NCBI GenBank assembly: GCA_937907035.1
Contig: CALCTX010000111.1
Coordinates: forward strand, 1-8,118
Source: an uncultured Selenomonadales bacterium
GTDB taxonomy: Bacteria; Bacillota_C; Negativicutes; Selenomonadales; Selenomonadaceae
Direction of reading: 5' to 3'
DNA: 8,118 nt
The position numbers were made by a program, and so were the translations under genes. Shown piece after piece: positions 1 through 6,048 of this stretch (position 1 is the stretch's first letter; each line of letters starts with the position of its first letter). A model generated the notes under the pieces. It was not told the DNA's origin. It did not search any database and worked only from the letters and a program-made list of their open reading frames with translations.

Positions 1-1719
1 GATATCATGTTATGGCTGGAAAACCATGGGGCGTCCGGGACGTATGCCGGAAAAATATTTAAACAGTATGGTTCGTTTGCCATAAATATATTGGAAGAAA
101 ATCCTTATCGGCTGGCATATGATATCGATGGTATCGGTTTTTTGACTGCTGATGCGATCGCTTTGTCCGGCAGCGGAGACAGAGAAGCGCCGGCACGATT
201 GCAGGCGGGGCTGGAGTATGCGCTGAACAAAATAGCTCTGTCCGGGCAATGTTGTGTGCCGGATAAAATACTGATCGAGCAGGCTACCCAGTTATTGGGC
301 GTGAATTGGGAGGCCGTTCGGGATGCATTAGCAGACGGGATCGCTGCGGAACATTTTCCAACTGAAACAGTCGCCAATGATACATTGGTTTATCCTCGTT
401 ATTTATATGAGGCAGAATGCGGTACGGCGGCTAAATTGCTGAATTTGCAGGAAAAAGCGGAACCGTTATCGGTAGATGAACCAAATTTGTTGGTCAAACA
501 ATGGGAAGCGCGTTCAGGTACAGTTTTAGCTGAAGGACAAAGAGCAGCAGTCAAAAGTGTATTGGTCCATGGAATTTTTGTTTTGACCGGCGGTCCGGGT
601 ACAGGAAAGACAACAGTTGTCCGGGCGATGCTGGATATTTTTGAAGATTTGGGTTTAGAGGTCCTTTTGGGTGCTCCGACCGGGCGGGCGGCAAAACGTT
701 TGACGGAAACAACCGGGCGAAAAGCATCTACAGTCCATCGGTTGTTGGAAGCTCAGGGCAGTGACCGGGGCATGATATTCGGCCGGGATGATGATTATCC
801 GCTGGAAACCGATGTCATCGTTTTGGATGAAGTTTCAATGATGGATATCGTGTTGATGAACAGCTTTTTGCAGGCAGTGCCGGAAGGCTGCCATGTGATC
901 TTGGTCGGCGATTCTGACCAATTGCCGGCAGTCGGGCCGGGGTCGGTACTAAAAGATATTTTGCGTTCCGGGGCGGTAAACAGTATTTGCCTGACGGAAA
1001 TTTTCCGGCAGGCTGAAGAAAGTGCGATCGTCGTCAATGCTCATGCCATAAATCATGGACGGATGCCGGCTTGTATTGCCGGCAGTGATTTTGAGTTTTT
1101 GCGTATGACCGGAGTTGAAGAGACCGAAGATATGGTCCTGACACTTTGCCGGCGGATTTTGCCGGAAGCCGGATTTGATGTTTTGAATGATGTGCAGGTC
1201 CTGTCGCCGATGCATTTGCAGTTATGCGGGATCGATAATCTGAACCGACGGTTGCAGGCAGCACTTAATCCACCGGATCACAGCAAAGATGAACTGAAAA
1301 GCGGATCGGTAATTTTCCGTGAAGGCGATAAAGTCATGCAGATAAAAAATAATTACGGAAAAAATGTTTTTAATGGCGATATCGGTTTTATTACTGCGAT
1401 ATCGGAGACAGGGATGTTCGTTTCCTTTGGTGATGACCAGGACGTTGAATATGAAAAAAGTGAACTGGGAGAATTGCAGCTGGCCTATGCGATGAGTGTA
1501 CATAAGAGTCAGGGCAGTGAATATCCGGTCGTTGTATTGCCACTTGTGCCCGGACATCGTATTATGTTGCAGCGCAATCTGCTGTATACGGCAGTAACCC
1601 GGGCCAAAGAGCGGGTTATACTGCTCGGCAGTTTGCCGGCGTTACAGACTGCGGTCGAAAATGACCGGACAAAGCGACGGTTTACACTTTTAGCGGAACG
1701 GCTTAATCATTTATTATGA
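1..1719 (+). CDS. recD2: RecD2-type ATP-dependent DNA helicase (5' end outside window)
   Basis: Superfamily 1B 5'-3' DNA helicase of the RecD2 (RecD-like, RecBCD-independent) family, which acts in DNA repair and replication-fork maintenance. The frame is open from base 1, and the first in-window Met (base 7) is internal. Family members have about 720-750 residues, so roughly 150 N-terminal residues lie upstream. Numbering from that Met, residues 28-52 carry the helix-hairpin-helix-like signature (ENPYRL..DIDGIGF.TAD.IA). Walker A GGPGTGKTT is at 195-203, Walker B VLDE at 272-275, motif III (GDSDQLPAVGPG) at 301-312, and LTEIFRQ at 329-335. The C-terminal motifs SVHKSQGSE (497-505) and LLYTAVTRAKE (525-535) are intact. 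All catalytic motifs are present, so the gene looks functional. Its stop codon overlaps the comF start by 4 nt (ATGA), implying translational coupling. In B. subtilis the gene before comFC in this locus is comFB, preceded by the ComFA helicase; here a RecD2 helicase lies directly upstream. The family call is secure. Confidence 0.95.
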   Translation, partial: DIMLWLENHGASGTYAGKIFKQYGSFAINILEENPYRLAYDIDGIGFLTADAIALSGSGDREAPARLQAGLEYALNKIALSGQCCVPDKILIEQATQLLGVNWEAVRDALADGIAAEHFPTETVANDTLVYPRYLYEAECGTAAKLLNLQEKAEPLSVDEPNLLVKQWEARSGTVLAEGQRAAVKSVLVHGIFVLTGGPGTGKTTVVRAMLDIFEDLGLEVLLGAPTGRAAKRLTETTGRKASTVHRLLEAQGSDRGMIFGRDDDYPLETDVIVLDEVSMMDIVLMNSFLQAVPEGCHVILVGDSDQLPAVGPGSVLKDILRSGAVNSICLTEIFRQAEESAIVVNAHAINHGRMPACIAGSDFEFLRMTGVEETEDMVLTLCRRILPEAGFDVLNDVQVLSPMHLQLCGIDNLNRRLQAALNPPDHSKDELKSGSVIFREGDKVMQIKNNYGKNVFNGDIGFITAISETGMFVSFGDDQDVEYEKSELGELQLAYAMSVHKSQGSEYPVVVLPLVPGHRIMLQRNLLYTAVTRAKERVILLGSLPALQTAVENDRTKRRFTLLAERLNHLL

Positions 1720-2387
1720 ACAAAATGATCGAAACTATTGTAGATTTTATATTTCCGCCACATTGTCCGGAGTGCGGGGCGTATGTGGAAGTACGTGGCG
1801 GCTGGTGTGAGAGCTGCCTTATAAAACGGCTTGATATTCATCGTTTGCCGCTCGAACCGAAGATGCTGAAGCATGTTGATGGGGCTTGGGCCTTAGGCAA
1901 CTATGACGGGGCAGTAAAAAAGTTGATCAAAAGATTGAAATTTCAAAAGGACCGGGGAACATTGCCGGCAATCCACAATTTTGTGCAGGCGGGAATACCT
2001 ATGCTGCCGGAAGAATTACGGCAAATTGATTGGTTGACAGTTGTTCCTTTACATAAAAGGAAAGAAAAAGAGCGGGGATTTAATCAAGCTAAACTTATTT
2101 TTTTGCCGTTTTTTAGGAACAACAAAATCTTTGTCAAATCGGAATATCGATGCTTACTTCAACGAAACAGGGAGACAATTCCACAATATAATTTGTCAGC
2201 AGAAGAGAGAAAAAATAATCTGAAGGGGGCATTTTCTCTTTACAGAAATGAGAATTTAGCCGGGAAAAATATTTTACTGGTAGATGATATTATGACGACC
2301 GGAACAACCTTTTATGAATGTGCAAAGGTTTTAAAAAAAGCCGATGCGGCTAAAGTATATGTACTGGCTTTAGCGAGTGACCGTTAG
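1716..2387 (+). CDS. comF: ComF family phosphoribosyltransferase-like protein
   Basis: ComF/GntX family protein (223 aa, normal length) with a type I phosphoribosyltransferase fold. In naturally competent bacteria ComFC/ComF is needed for uptake or processing of transforming DNA, but the family is also common in species not known to be competent. An N-terminal zinc ribbon has two CxxC pairs, C17/C20 and C31/C34. The conserved PLHK...ERGFNQ block lies at 111-124. The PRPP-binding loop, LLVDDIMTTGTT, has its acidic pair at D190/D191. The start ATG is embedded in the recD2 stop (ATGA), so translation is probably by reinitiation. The yvyF promoter follows directly, so this gene ends the upstream transcription unit unless there is read-through. 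I see no damaged motif. The biochemical substrate is not established for the family. Confidence 0.92.
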   Translation: MNKMIETIVDFIFPPHCPECGAYVEVRGGWCESCLIKRLDIHRLPLEPKMLKHVDGAWALGNYDGAVKKLIKRLKFQKDRGTLPAIHNFVQAGIPMLPEELRQIDWLTVVPLHKRKEKERGFNQAKLIFLPFFRNNKIFVKSEYRCLLQRNRETIPQYNLSAEERKNNLKGAFSLYRNENLAGKNILLVDDIMTTGTTFYECAKVLKKADAAKVYVLALASDR

Positions 2388-2405
2388 ACAGGTGTAAAAA
2401 AGAAA

Positions 2406-2434
2406 TTGGATTTTTTATGATTAAGGCGTATAAT
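2406..2434 (+). promoter_or_regulatory. Predicted vegetative (sigma-A type) promoter of yvyF
   Basis: A perfect -10 hexamer TATAAT lies at 2429-2434. At a 17-bp spacing sits TTGGAT (2406-2411), a 3/6 match to TTGACA including the TTG. It lies in the only real gap between comF and yvyF, about 36 bp upstream of the yvyF ATG. The -10 and spacing are strong and the -35 is mediocre. Reading from sequence only. Confidence 0.6.
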
Positions 2435-2469
2435 ATAGAAGTCTACTTAAAATATTTGGGGTGATTTAT

Positions 2470-2946
2470 ATGGCAGGAACATTAAAAAATTGTCCGCGTT
2501 GCGGTAAACTTTTTATGGATATGGGGCATAAACTCTGTCCGGCTTGTATTGAAGCTGAGCAGGCTGATGAAGATAAAGCAGCTGACTATGTTCGTGAACA
2601 TCCAAAAGCAACAGTAAAAGAAATTGCCCGGGAAACGGGAGTAAAAGAGTCCCTGGTCATGAGAATGGTTCGCCAGGGGAGGTTCGTTTCGGCTTCCGGT
2701 ATTGAGATTTCTTATCCGTGTGAACATTGCGGCAAGCCGATCACGAATGGCCGTCTTTGTGATAGTTGCAACCGGGCGCTCATTACCGAGGTAAAGGTTC
2801 AGCAGGCACAGAAGGAACGTATTATGGCTATTCGGAAAGAGAGTGCACCAAAAGCGAAGGCTCCGGCTGCAACTGCAGTGAAAAAGAAACCGGCAGCCAG
2901 TGCTGCAAGAGGTGCCGGAATGTATTCCAAGGATATGGGAAGGTAG
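2470..2946 (+). CDS. yvyF: YvyF-like flagellar operon protein (double zinc finger, HTH-like)
   Basis: Small protein (158 aa) of the family called flagellar operon protein YvyF/TIGR03826, found between comF and flgM in many flagellated Firmicutes. It has been proposed to have a regulatory role in late flagellar gene expression. Two CxxC...CxxC knuckles are visible, C8/C11/C23/C26 and C84/C87/C97/C100, likely binding zinc. Between them, residues about 47-72 (TVKEIARETGV..SLVMRMVRQGR) look like a helix-turn-helix. The tail after about 120 is Lys/Ala-rich and probably disordered. I chose ATG 2470 because GGGGTGA at 2458-2464 is a good Shine-Dalgarno 5 nt upstream; a GTG at 2461 lies inside that motif. 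A vegetative promoter precedes the gene and an intrinsic terminator follows it, so it may form its own unit. Confidence 0.88.
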   Translation: MAGTLKNCPRCGKLFMDMGHKLCPACIEAEQADEDKAADYVREHPKATVKEIARETGVKESLVMRMVRQGRFVSASGIEISYPCEHCGKPITNGRLCDSCNRALITEVKVQQAQKERIMAIRKESAPKAKAPAATAVKKKPAASAARGAGMYSKDMGR

Positions 2947-2982
2947 CAGATTAAAAAAGTTAAAAAAAAAATAAAATTTTTT

Positions 2983-3015
2983 TGGAGCAGGAGTTAAGTT
3001 TCCTGCTCCATTTTT
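2983..3015 (+). terminator. Intrinsic terminator between yvyF and flgM
   Basis: A perfect 10-bp stem pairs TGGAGCAGGA (2983-2992) with TCCTGCTCCA (3001-3010). The loop is 8 nt and TTTTT follows at 3011-3015. It lies 36 nt past the yvyF stop and is a textbook rho-independent terminator on the + strand. It should separate yvyF from the flgM-flgL unit or attenuate read-through. Confidence 0.88.
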
Positions 3016-3026
3016 CGATAAATAAA

Positions 3027-3052
3027 TAAGAGAAAAAATATTCTCGGGATAA
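3027..3052 (+). promoter_or_regulatory. Possible sigma-28/SigD-like promoter of flgM
   Basis: After the terminator, the flgM-flgL genes need their own promoter. TAAG (3027-3030), 14 nt, then CGGGATAA (3045-3052) resembles the flagellar sigma consensus (TAAA, about 15 nt, GCCGATAT), with GATA kept but the preceding bases degenerate. No convincing TATAAT-type alternative is seen in 3011-3076. flgM is classically sigma-28 dependent, which supports the guess, but the match is imperfect. Confidence 0.35.
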
Positions 3053-3061
3053 GTGTCTTTA

Positions 3062-3069
3062 AAGAAGGT
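3062..3069 (+). promoter_or_regulatory. Ribosome binding site deciding the flgM start
   Basis: AAGAAGGT/AAGGTG lies 7-8 nt before ATG 3077. A GTG at 3053 would add eight residues but has no Shine-Dalgarno of its own and overlaps the candidate promoter. ATG 3077 is therefore preferred. Confidence 0.7.
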
Positions 3070-3076
3070 GAAAAAA

Positions 3077-3367
3077 ATGATCATCAACAACATTCTACAG
3101 GGCGTTGCCGGCGCATATTTGCGAAATGTCAATCAAACGACATCTCAAGCAAAGAAAAACGAATCTGGCGGAGCACAGCCGGGAAAAGATGAACTTGTTC
3201 TTTCCAGCAATGTGCGCAATTTCAGTTCGTCGTTGCAGACAATCCGCTCGACCGCGGAGACGGTCCGCGAGGATAAGGTGGCGTTTTTCAAACAACAGAT
3301 TGGAAACGGTACCTATCAAATCAACGCAGAGGGCATTGCTGAAAAGATAATGTCAATGCGTTATTGA
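3077..3367 (+). CDS. flgM: Anti-sigma-28 factor FlgM
   Basis: FlgM (96 aa, typical length) binds and inhibits the flagellar sigma factor (FliA/SigD). It is released by export through the completed hook-basal body, so that late genes are switched on in sequence. The conserved C-terminal sigma-binding half is clear: residues 38-44 (DELVLSS) lead into helices, with TVREDKVAFFK at 62-72, IGNGTYQI at 75-82 and a terminal IAEKIM helix at 87-92. The N-terminal half is short and polar, and the family is largely unstructured there. It is the first gene after the yvyF terminator, and flgN follows after 14 nt. A sigma-28 promoter here would form the usual feedback loop. Residue wording and position in the flagellar operon agree. 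Confidence 0.92.
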   Translation: MIINNILQGVAGAYLRNVNQTTSQAKKNESGGAQPGKDELVLSSNVRNFSSSLQTIRSTAETVREDKVAFFKQQIGNGTYQINAEGIAEKIMSMRY

Positions 3368-3381
3368 CGGAGGCTTGACGT

Positions 3382-3864
3382 ATGTGGGAAAAGCTTAGTG
3401 CCGTATTAAAAGAGATCAACGGTTACTATGAGATGCTTTACACGCTTAATGTCAAAAAACGAAATGTTTTAGTAGCTGTTGACATGAAGCTCTTAGCAGA
3501 AATTATCAAAAAAGAAGAAGAAATAGCAGAACATATCAACCAGGCAGAAACGAGAAGGCAAAGTATCTTAGTTGACCTTTCCGGTGTCTGCGGTGGATTG
3601 AAGCCCAATGCTAACAGCCGGGAATTGTATCAATTCATGCCGGCAGAAATGAGAGCAGAATTCAAAGAGCGTCATGAAAAACTGGAAAAGATCGTTGCCA
3701 AAGTCAAACAATTGTCAGAAGATAACAAACTGCTCATTACCAGTGCTCTTTCGGCGGTAAATTTCCACCTTAATCAGATTGGTGGATCCATAGTGGAACC
3801 GGCATATGGGCAAAAAGGGCAGGAAGTTATCTCGAAACAGAAAAAATTCGATTTTAAGGCCTGA
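3382..3864 (+). CDS. flgN: Flagellar export chaperone FlgN
   Basis: FlgN (160 aa) is the cytosolic type III export chaperone that binds the C-terminal helices of FlgK and FlgL and brings them to the flagellar export gate. The protein is almost entirely alpha-helical. Near the N-terminus it has a YYEMLYTLNVKKRNVLV segment followed by a helix with KKEEEIAEHINQAETRR (about 43-59), the usual FlgN pattern of Glu-rich helix then Arg pair. A second long coiled helix covers about 88-130. The tail is Gly/Lys-rich. Shine-Dalgarno GGAGG (3369-3373) is 8 nt before the ATG. It sits between flgM and a second FlgN-like gene, as part of a tightly packed operon. B. subtilis yvyG occupies this position. Confidence 0.87.
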   Translation: MWEKLSAVLKEINGYYEMLYTLNVKKRNVLVAVDMKLLAEIIKKEEEIAEHINQAETRRQSILVDLSGVCGGLKPNANSRELYQFMPAEMRAEFKERHEKLEKIVAKVKQLSEDNKLLITSALSAVNFHLNQIGGSIVEPAYGQKGQEVISKQKKFDFKA

Positions 3865-3875
3865 GGGAGAGCAAA

Positions 3876-4346
3876 ATGCAGGAAATTTTTGTGCTGTTAA
3901 AAAAAGAGTATGAGCTGGCAAAAATCATAAAAGAGAAAGCTCATGCACAGCAGGAGGCTTTGTCCAAACAACGTGGCGGAGCAGAAGCCGGCAAGATTGC
4001 CGAGGAAATACTGCTGAAACTGATGGCACTTTCCAAATTGAGCGAGGAACAGGCAACAATTTTACAGACAGCAAAGTGCAGTACTATGGCCGAACTGTTG
4101 GCCAGACTGCCGGAATCTGCAGAGCGAAAAAATGCGGAGCAGATTTTGACCGATTTACAGATGGCACTAAAGGACTTAGAGAGAATCTCGGCAGTCAGCA
4201 AGAAATTGCTGGCAAAGGACATGGAGTTCGCAGGATTCACCATCAATGTTCTGAACCAGGTAGCTGCTGATACAACCTATGCACCTCAGGGAGCAGCAGG
4301 ACAGGAGCCGCTTCGGGGCAAAAAGATGTTTGACCAATCTGTATGA
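3876..4346 (+). CDS. Second FlgN-like flagellar chaperone (hypothetical)
   Basis: A 156-aa, nearly all-helical protein directly after flgN and before flgK, with 11 nt to flgN and a good Shine-Dalgarno (GAGGGAG, 3863-3869). It has no signal peptide or membrane segment. Its layout mirrors FlgN: an N-terminal helix (IFVLLKKEYELAKIIKEKA), a KLSEEQATILQTA helix around residues 53-66, and a final helix ending in FTINVLNQVAADTTYAP, then a flexible tail ending MFDQSV. Similarity to the neighbouring FlgN is of pattern rather than obvious identity. I infer a FlgN/YvyG-like chaperone for FlgK or FlgL, possibly an old tandem duplicate with a divided workload. It could instead be an unrelated helical operon protein. 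The coding sequence is intact. Confidence 0.7.
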   Translation: MQEIFVLLKKEYELAKIIKEKAHAQQEALSKQRGGAEAGKIAEEILLKLMALSKLSEEQATILQTAKCSTMAELLARLPESAERKNAEQILTDLQMALKDLERISAVSKKLLAKDMEFAGFTINVLNQVAADTTYAPQGAAGQEPLRGKKMFDQSV

Positions 4347-4349
4347 ATG

Positions 4350-4358
4350 AAGGGTGGG
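4350..4358 (+). promoter_or_regulatory. Ribosome binding site deciding the flgK start
   Basis: AAGGGTGGG lies 7 nt before ATG 4366. The resulting N-terminus MRSTFAGLNTMYRG is the classic FlgK start. The in-frame GTG at 4354 lies inside the Shine-Dalgarno and would add four non-conserved residues, so it is rejected. Confidence 0.75.
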
Positions 4359-4365
4359 AACTCCA

Positions 4366-4617
4366 ATGAGATCTACGTTTGCCGGATTAAACACTATGTA
4401 TCGCGGAATAGTTACCAATCAGCTTTCTCTCGATACAGTCGGACACAATATTTCGAATGCGGATACCGATGGATATTCGCGGCAAAAAGTTAATCAGGCA
4501 GCAACTAATGCACTTCAGTATAACACGACCTATGGTTCAGTAATGGTCGGCAGTGGTACTGATGCCCTTTCCCTTACCCGGGCACGCAATGTGTATGCTG
4601 ATAACTCAAAGCTATAA
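4366..4617 (+). CDS. flgK: FlgK N-terminal fragment (frame 1 part of broken flgK)
   Basis: This is the 83-residue piece that would be translated from the native start. It holds the conserved D0 helix and the TVGHNISNADTDGYSRQ loop, then GSGTDALSLTRARNVYADN, after which the expected long D1 helix is cut at two consecutive stop codons. It lacks the C-terminal D0 helix needed for polymerisation and chaperone binding, so it should be non-functional by itself. Confidence 0.75.
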   Translation: MRSTFAGLNTMYRGIVTNQLSLDTVGHNISNADTDGYSRQKVNQAATNALQYNTTYGSVMVGSGTDALSLTRARNVYADNSKL

Positions 4618-4620
4618 TGA
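4600..4620 (+). other. Frameshift site in flgK
   Basis: Frame 1 reads Asp-Asn-Ser-Lys-Leu-stop-stop across 4600-4620. Frame 2 from 4607 reads Gln-Ser-Tyr-Asn-Glu and continues as FlgK. There is no homopolymer of four or more bases at the site. From memory of the family, the segment between the RAR..(F/Y)..D motif and the following Tyr is usually about 8 residues longer. A small deletion of about 23 nt therefore fits better than a single inserted base. That size is inference. Confidence 0.7.
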
Positions 4621-6037
4621 AGCTAAACAGACAAATTACGATAAAGTTGAAGCTATTTTTAATGATACCAGCAATGCCGGTATTCAGAATGCATTGGAAG
4701 AATTCTATAAGGCCTGGGTTGATCTTTCGGCTAATGCCAGCACAACCAGTAACCGGACTACAGTAATTGAGCAGGCCAAAGTTTTTATTGACCGCATGAA
4801 TACAGCTAATACGCAAATGCGGGATCAGATAATCGCTAATTACGACGATATGAAAATTAACATACAAAAGGTTAATGATTTATCGGATCAGATCGTCGAA
4901 CTTAATAAAAATATAGCCGCTATTGAAGCGACCGGAACACATGCCAATGACCTTCGTGATAAACGTGATCTGGCCGTTGATGAATTTTCCTCATTGGTAA
5001 ATGTTACTGTCTATGAGGATTCCCAAACCGGAATGTACCAGTTGGTCAGCAATGGTGTATCTTTGGTCAGTGGCCTTTCTGCATTGCATCTCCAAATGGA
5101 AGAGCCGGGAATAGCTAATAAAACCTATGGGTTGACCGATTATACATTGACAATAAAAGAAACCGACACCTTATTCGTCCCGACGGATGGAATTCTGAAG
5201 GGGCAATTGGACAATATAACGGAAGATAAGTCGTATATGGATAAATTGACCAATATGGCAACCTTCCTGTTGACAACCTTCAATGAACAGCATCGTTCCG
5301 GTTATGGCCTTAATGGTAACGCGACGGATGCTAACAAAACAGATATAAATTTCTTTGGCAAAGAGGACGTATATTATACTTGGGACAAAGAAAAAAATGT
5401 AGTTATTGCTACTGGCAGAAAGACTCCTTTTGAAACAACCGAATTATCCGGAATGGAGATAATGAAAGCTCTGCAGGTCAATACTCAATTGACAGCTCCG
5501 AACGGAACTGAATATGTCTGCGCCTGCGGCGGAACGGTAATAGATTCGGCTGAAGAAGATTATAGTGGAACAGAGTCTTCTTATTTGGTGGAATTTGCTG
5601 CGGATGGTACACGAACGATAACAGTTTGCGATGCAGTTAATCATAAGAAAACAACCACGCATTATGAAATGAATGAAACTGCTGACGGCAGCAACGCTGT
5701 TCTGCTCAGTGCTTTGTTCAATGAGGTTCAGGGCGGAACCGAAAACAAGGTTATTGACCGGTCAATCGGTACGGTTTCTTTTGAAGCATATTATAATGCA
5801 ATGATGGCAGACCTTGGTGCTGCATCCGAGGCAATGGATGATATGGTTGATGCGCAGGCGATAATCATAAATCAGGTTGATACCTGGCGCTCCTCAACCT
5901 CCGGGGTTAACTGGAATGAAGAGCTGACCAATATGATAATGTTCCAGCAGGGCTACTCGGCCTGCAGCCGATGCCTGACGACGATGGATGAGATGCTTGA
6001 CCGGTTGATCAACAATACCGGTGTAGTAGGAAGATAA
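4607..6037 (+). CDS. flgK: FlgK C-terminal part (frame 2 part of broken flgK)
   Basis: The frame is open upstream to about 4553 (GTG), but FlgK-like sequence begins only near 4607. The D1 coiled region includes IEATGTHANDLRDKRDLAVDEFSSLVNVTVYEDSQ in short blocks (about 4921-5025), a strong FlgK mark. The variable outer domain (about 5100-5700) includes a CACGG motif and an acidic Ser/Glu stretch. The conserved C-terminal D0 helix ends at VVGR. No good Shine-Dalgarno precedes an internal start, so separate translation is unlikely. Confidence 0.75.
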   Translation, partial: QSYNEAKQTNYDKVEAIFNDTSNAGIQNALEEFYKAWVDLSANASTTSNRTTVIEQAKVFIDRMNTANTQMRDQIIANYDDMKINIQKVNDLSDQIVELNKNIAAIEATGTHANDLRDKRDLAVDEFSSLVNVTVYEDSQTGMYQLVSNGVSLVSGLSALHLQMEEPGIANKTYGLTDYTLTIKETDTLFVPTDGILKGQLDNITEDKSYMDKLTNMATFLLTTFNEQHRSGYGLNGNATDANKTDINFFGKEDVYYTWDKEKNVVIATGRKTPFETTELSGMEIMKALQVNTQLTAPNGTEYVCACGGTVIDSAEEDYSGTESSYLVEFAADGTRTITVCDAVNHKKTTTHYEMNETADGSNAVLLSALFNEVQGGTENKVIDRSIGTVSFEAYYNAMMADLGAASEAMDDMVDAQAIIINQVDTWRSSTSGVNWNEELTNMIMFQQGYSACSRCLTTMDEMLDRLINNTGVVGR

Positions 6038-6048
6038 GGTGAAATGAC

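Larger units (their letters stand above)
4366..6037 (+). pseudogene. flgK: Flagellar hook-filament junction protein FlgK, frameshifted
   Basis: FlgK (HAP1) caps the hook and, with FlgL, joins it to the filament; it is exported by the flagellar type III system with FlgN as chaperone. The N-terminal D0/D1 signature (AGLNTMYRGI...LDTVGHNISNADTDGYSRQ) is read in frame 1. Frame 1 then meets adjacent stops TAA (4615-4617) and TGA (4618-4620). The rest, from about 4607, continues in frame 2 (SYNEAKQTNYDKVEAIFND onward) to a perfect FlgK C-terminus (MIMFQQGYSACSRCLTTMDEMLDRLI, then NTGVVGR). Joined, it is about 556 aa, a normal FlgK length. The shift equals one extra base (for example T4606) or a deletion of 3n+2 bases. 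Flanking genes are intact, so sequencing or assembly error is a live alternative to true mutation. A cell with only this allele should lack filaments. Confidence 0.85.

Noticed and set aside
2041..2223. Short + strand frame inside comF
   Set aside because: It is an out-of-frame shadow of the ComF coding region without its own ribosome binding site or homology.
2482..3132. 216-codon open frame on the minus strand
   Set aside because: It is antisense to yvyF and the terminator, rich in Phe/Cys/Ser as expected of a shadow frame, has no recognisable domain, and the + strand zinc-finger gene explains the DNA.
4600..4620. Programmed +1 frameshifting in flgK (CTA TAA resembling the prfB type)
   Set aside because: There is no upstream internal Shine-Dalgarno-like element, no slippery run and no downstream structure seen. 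FlgK is not known to use recoding, and the apparently missing residues point to a deletion or error.
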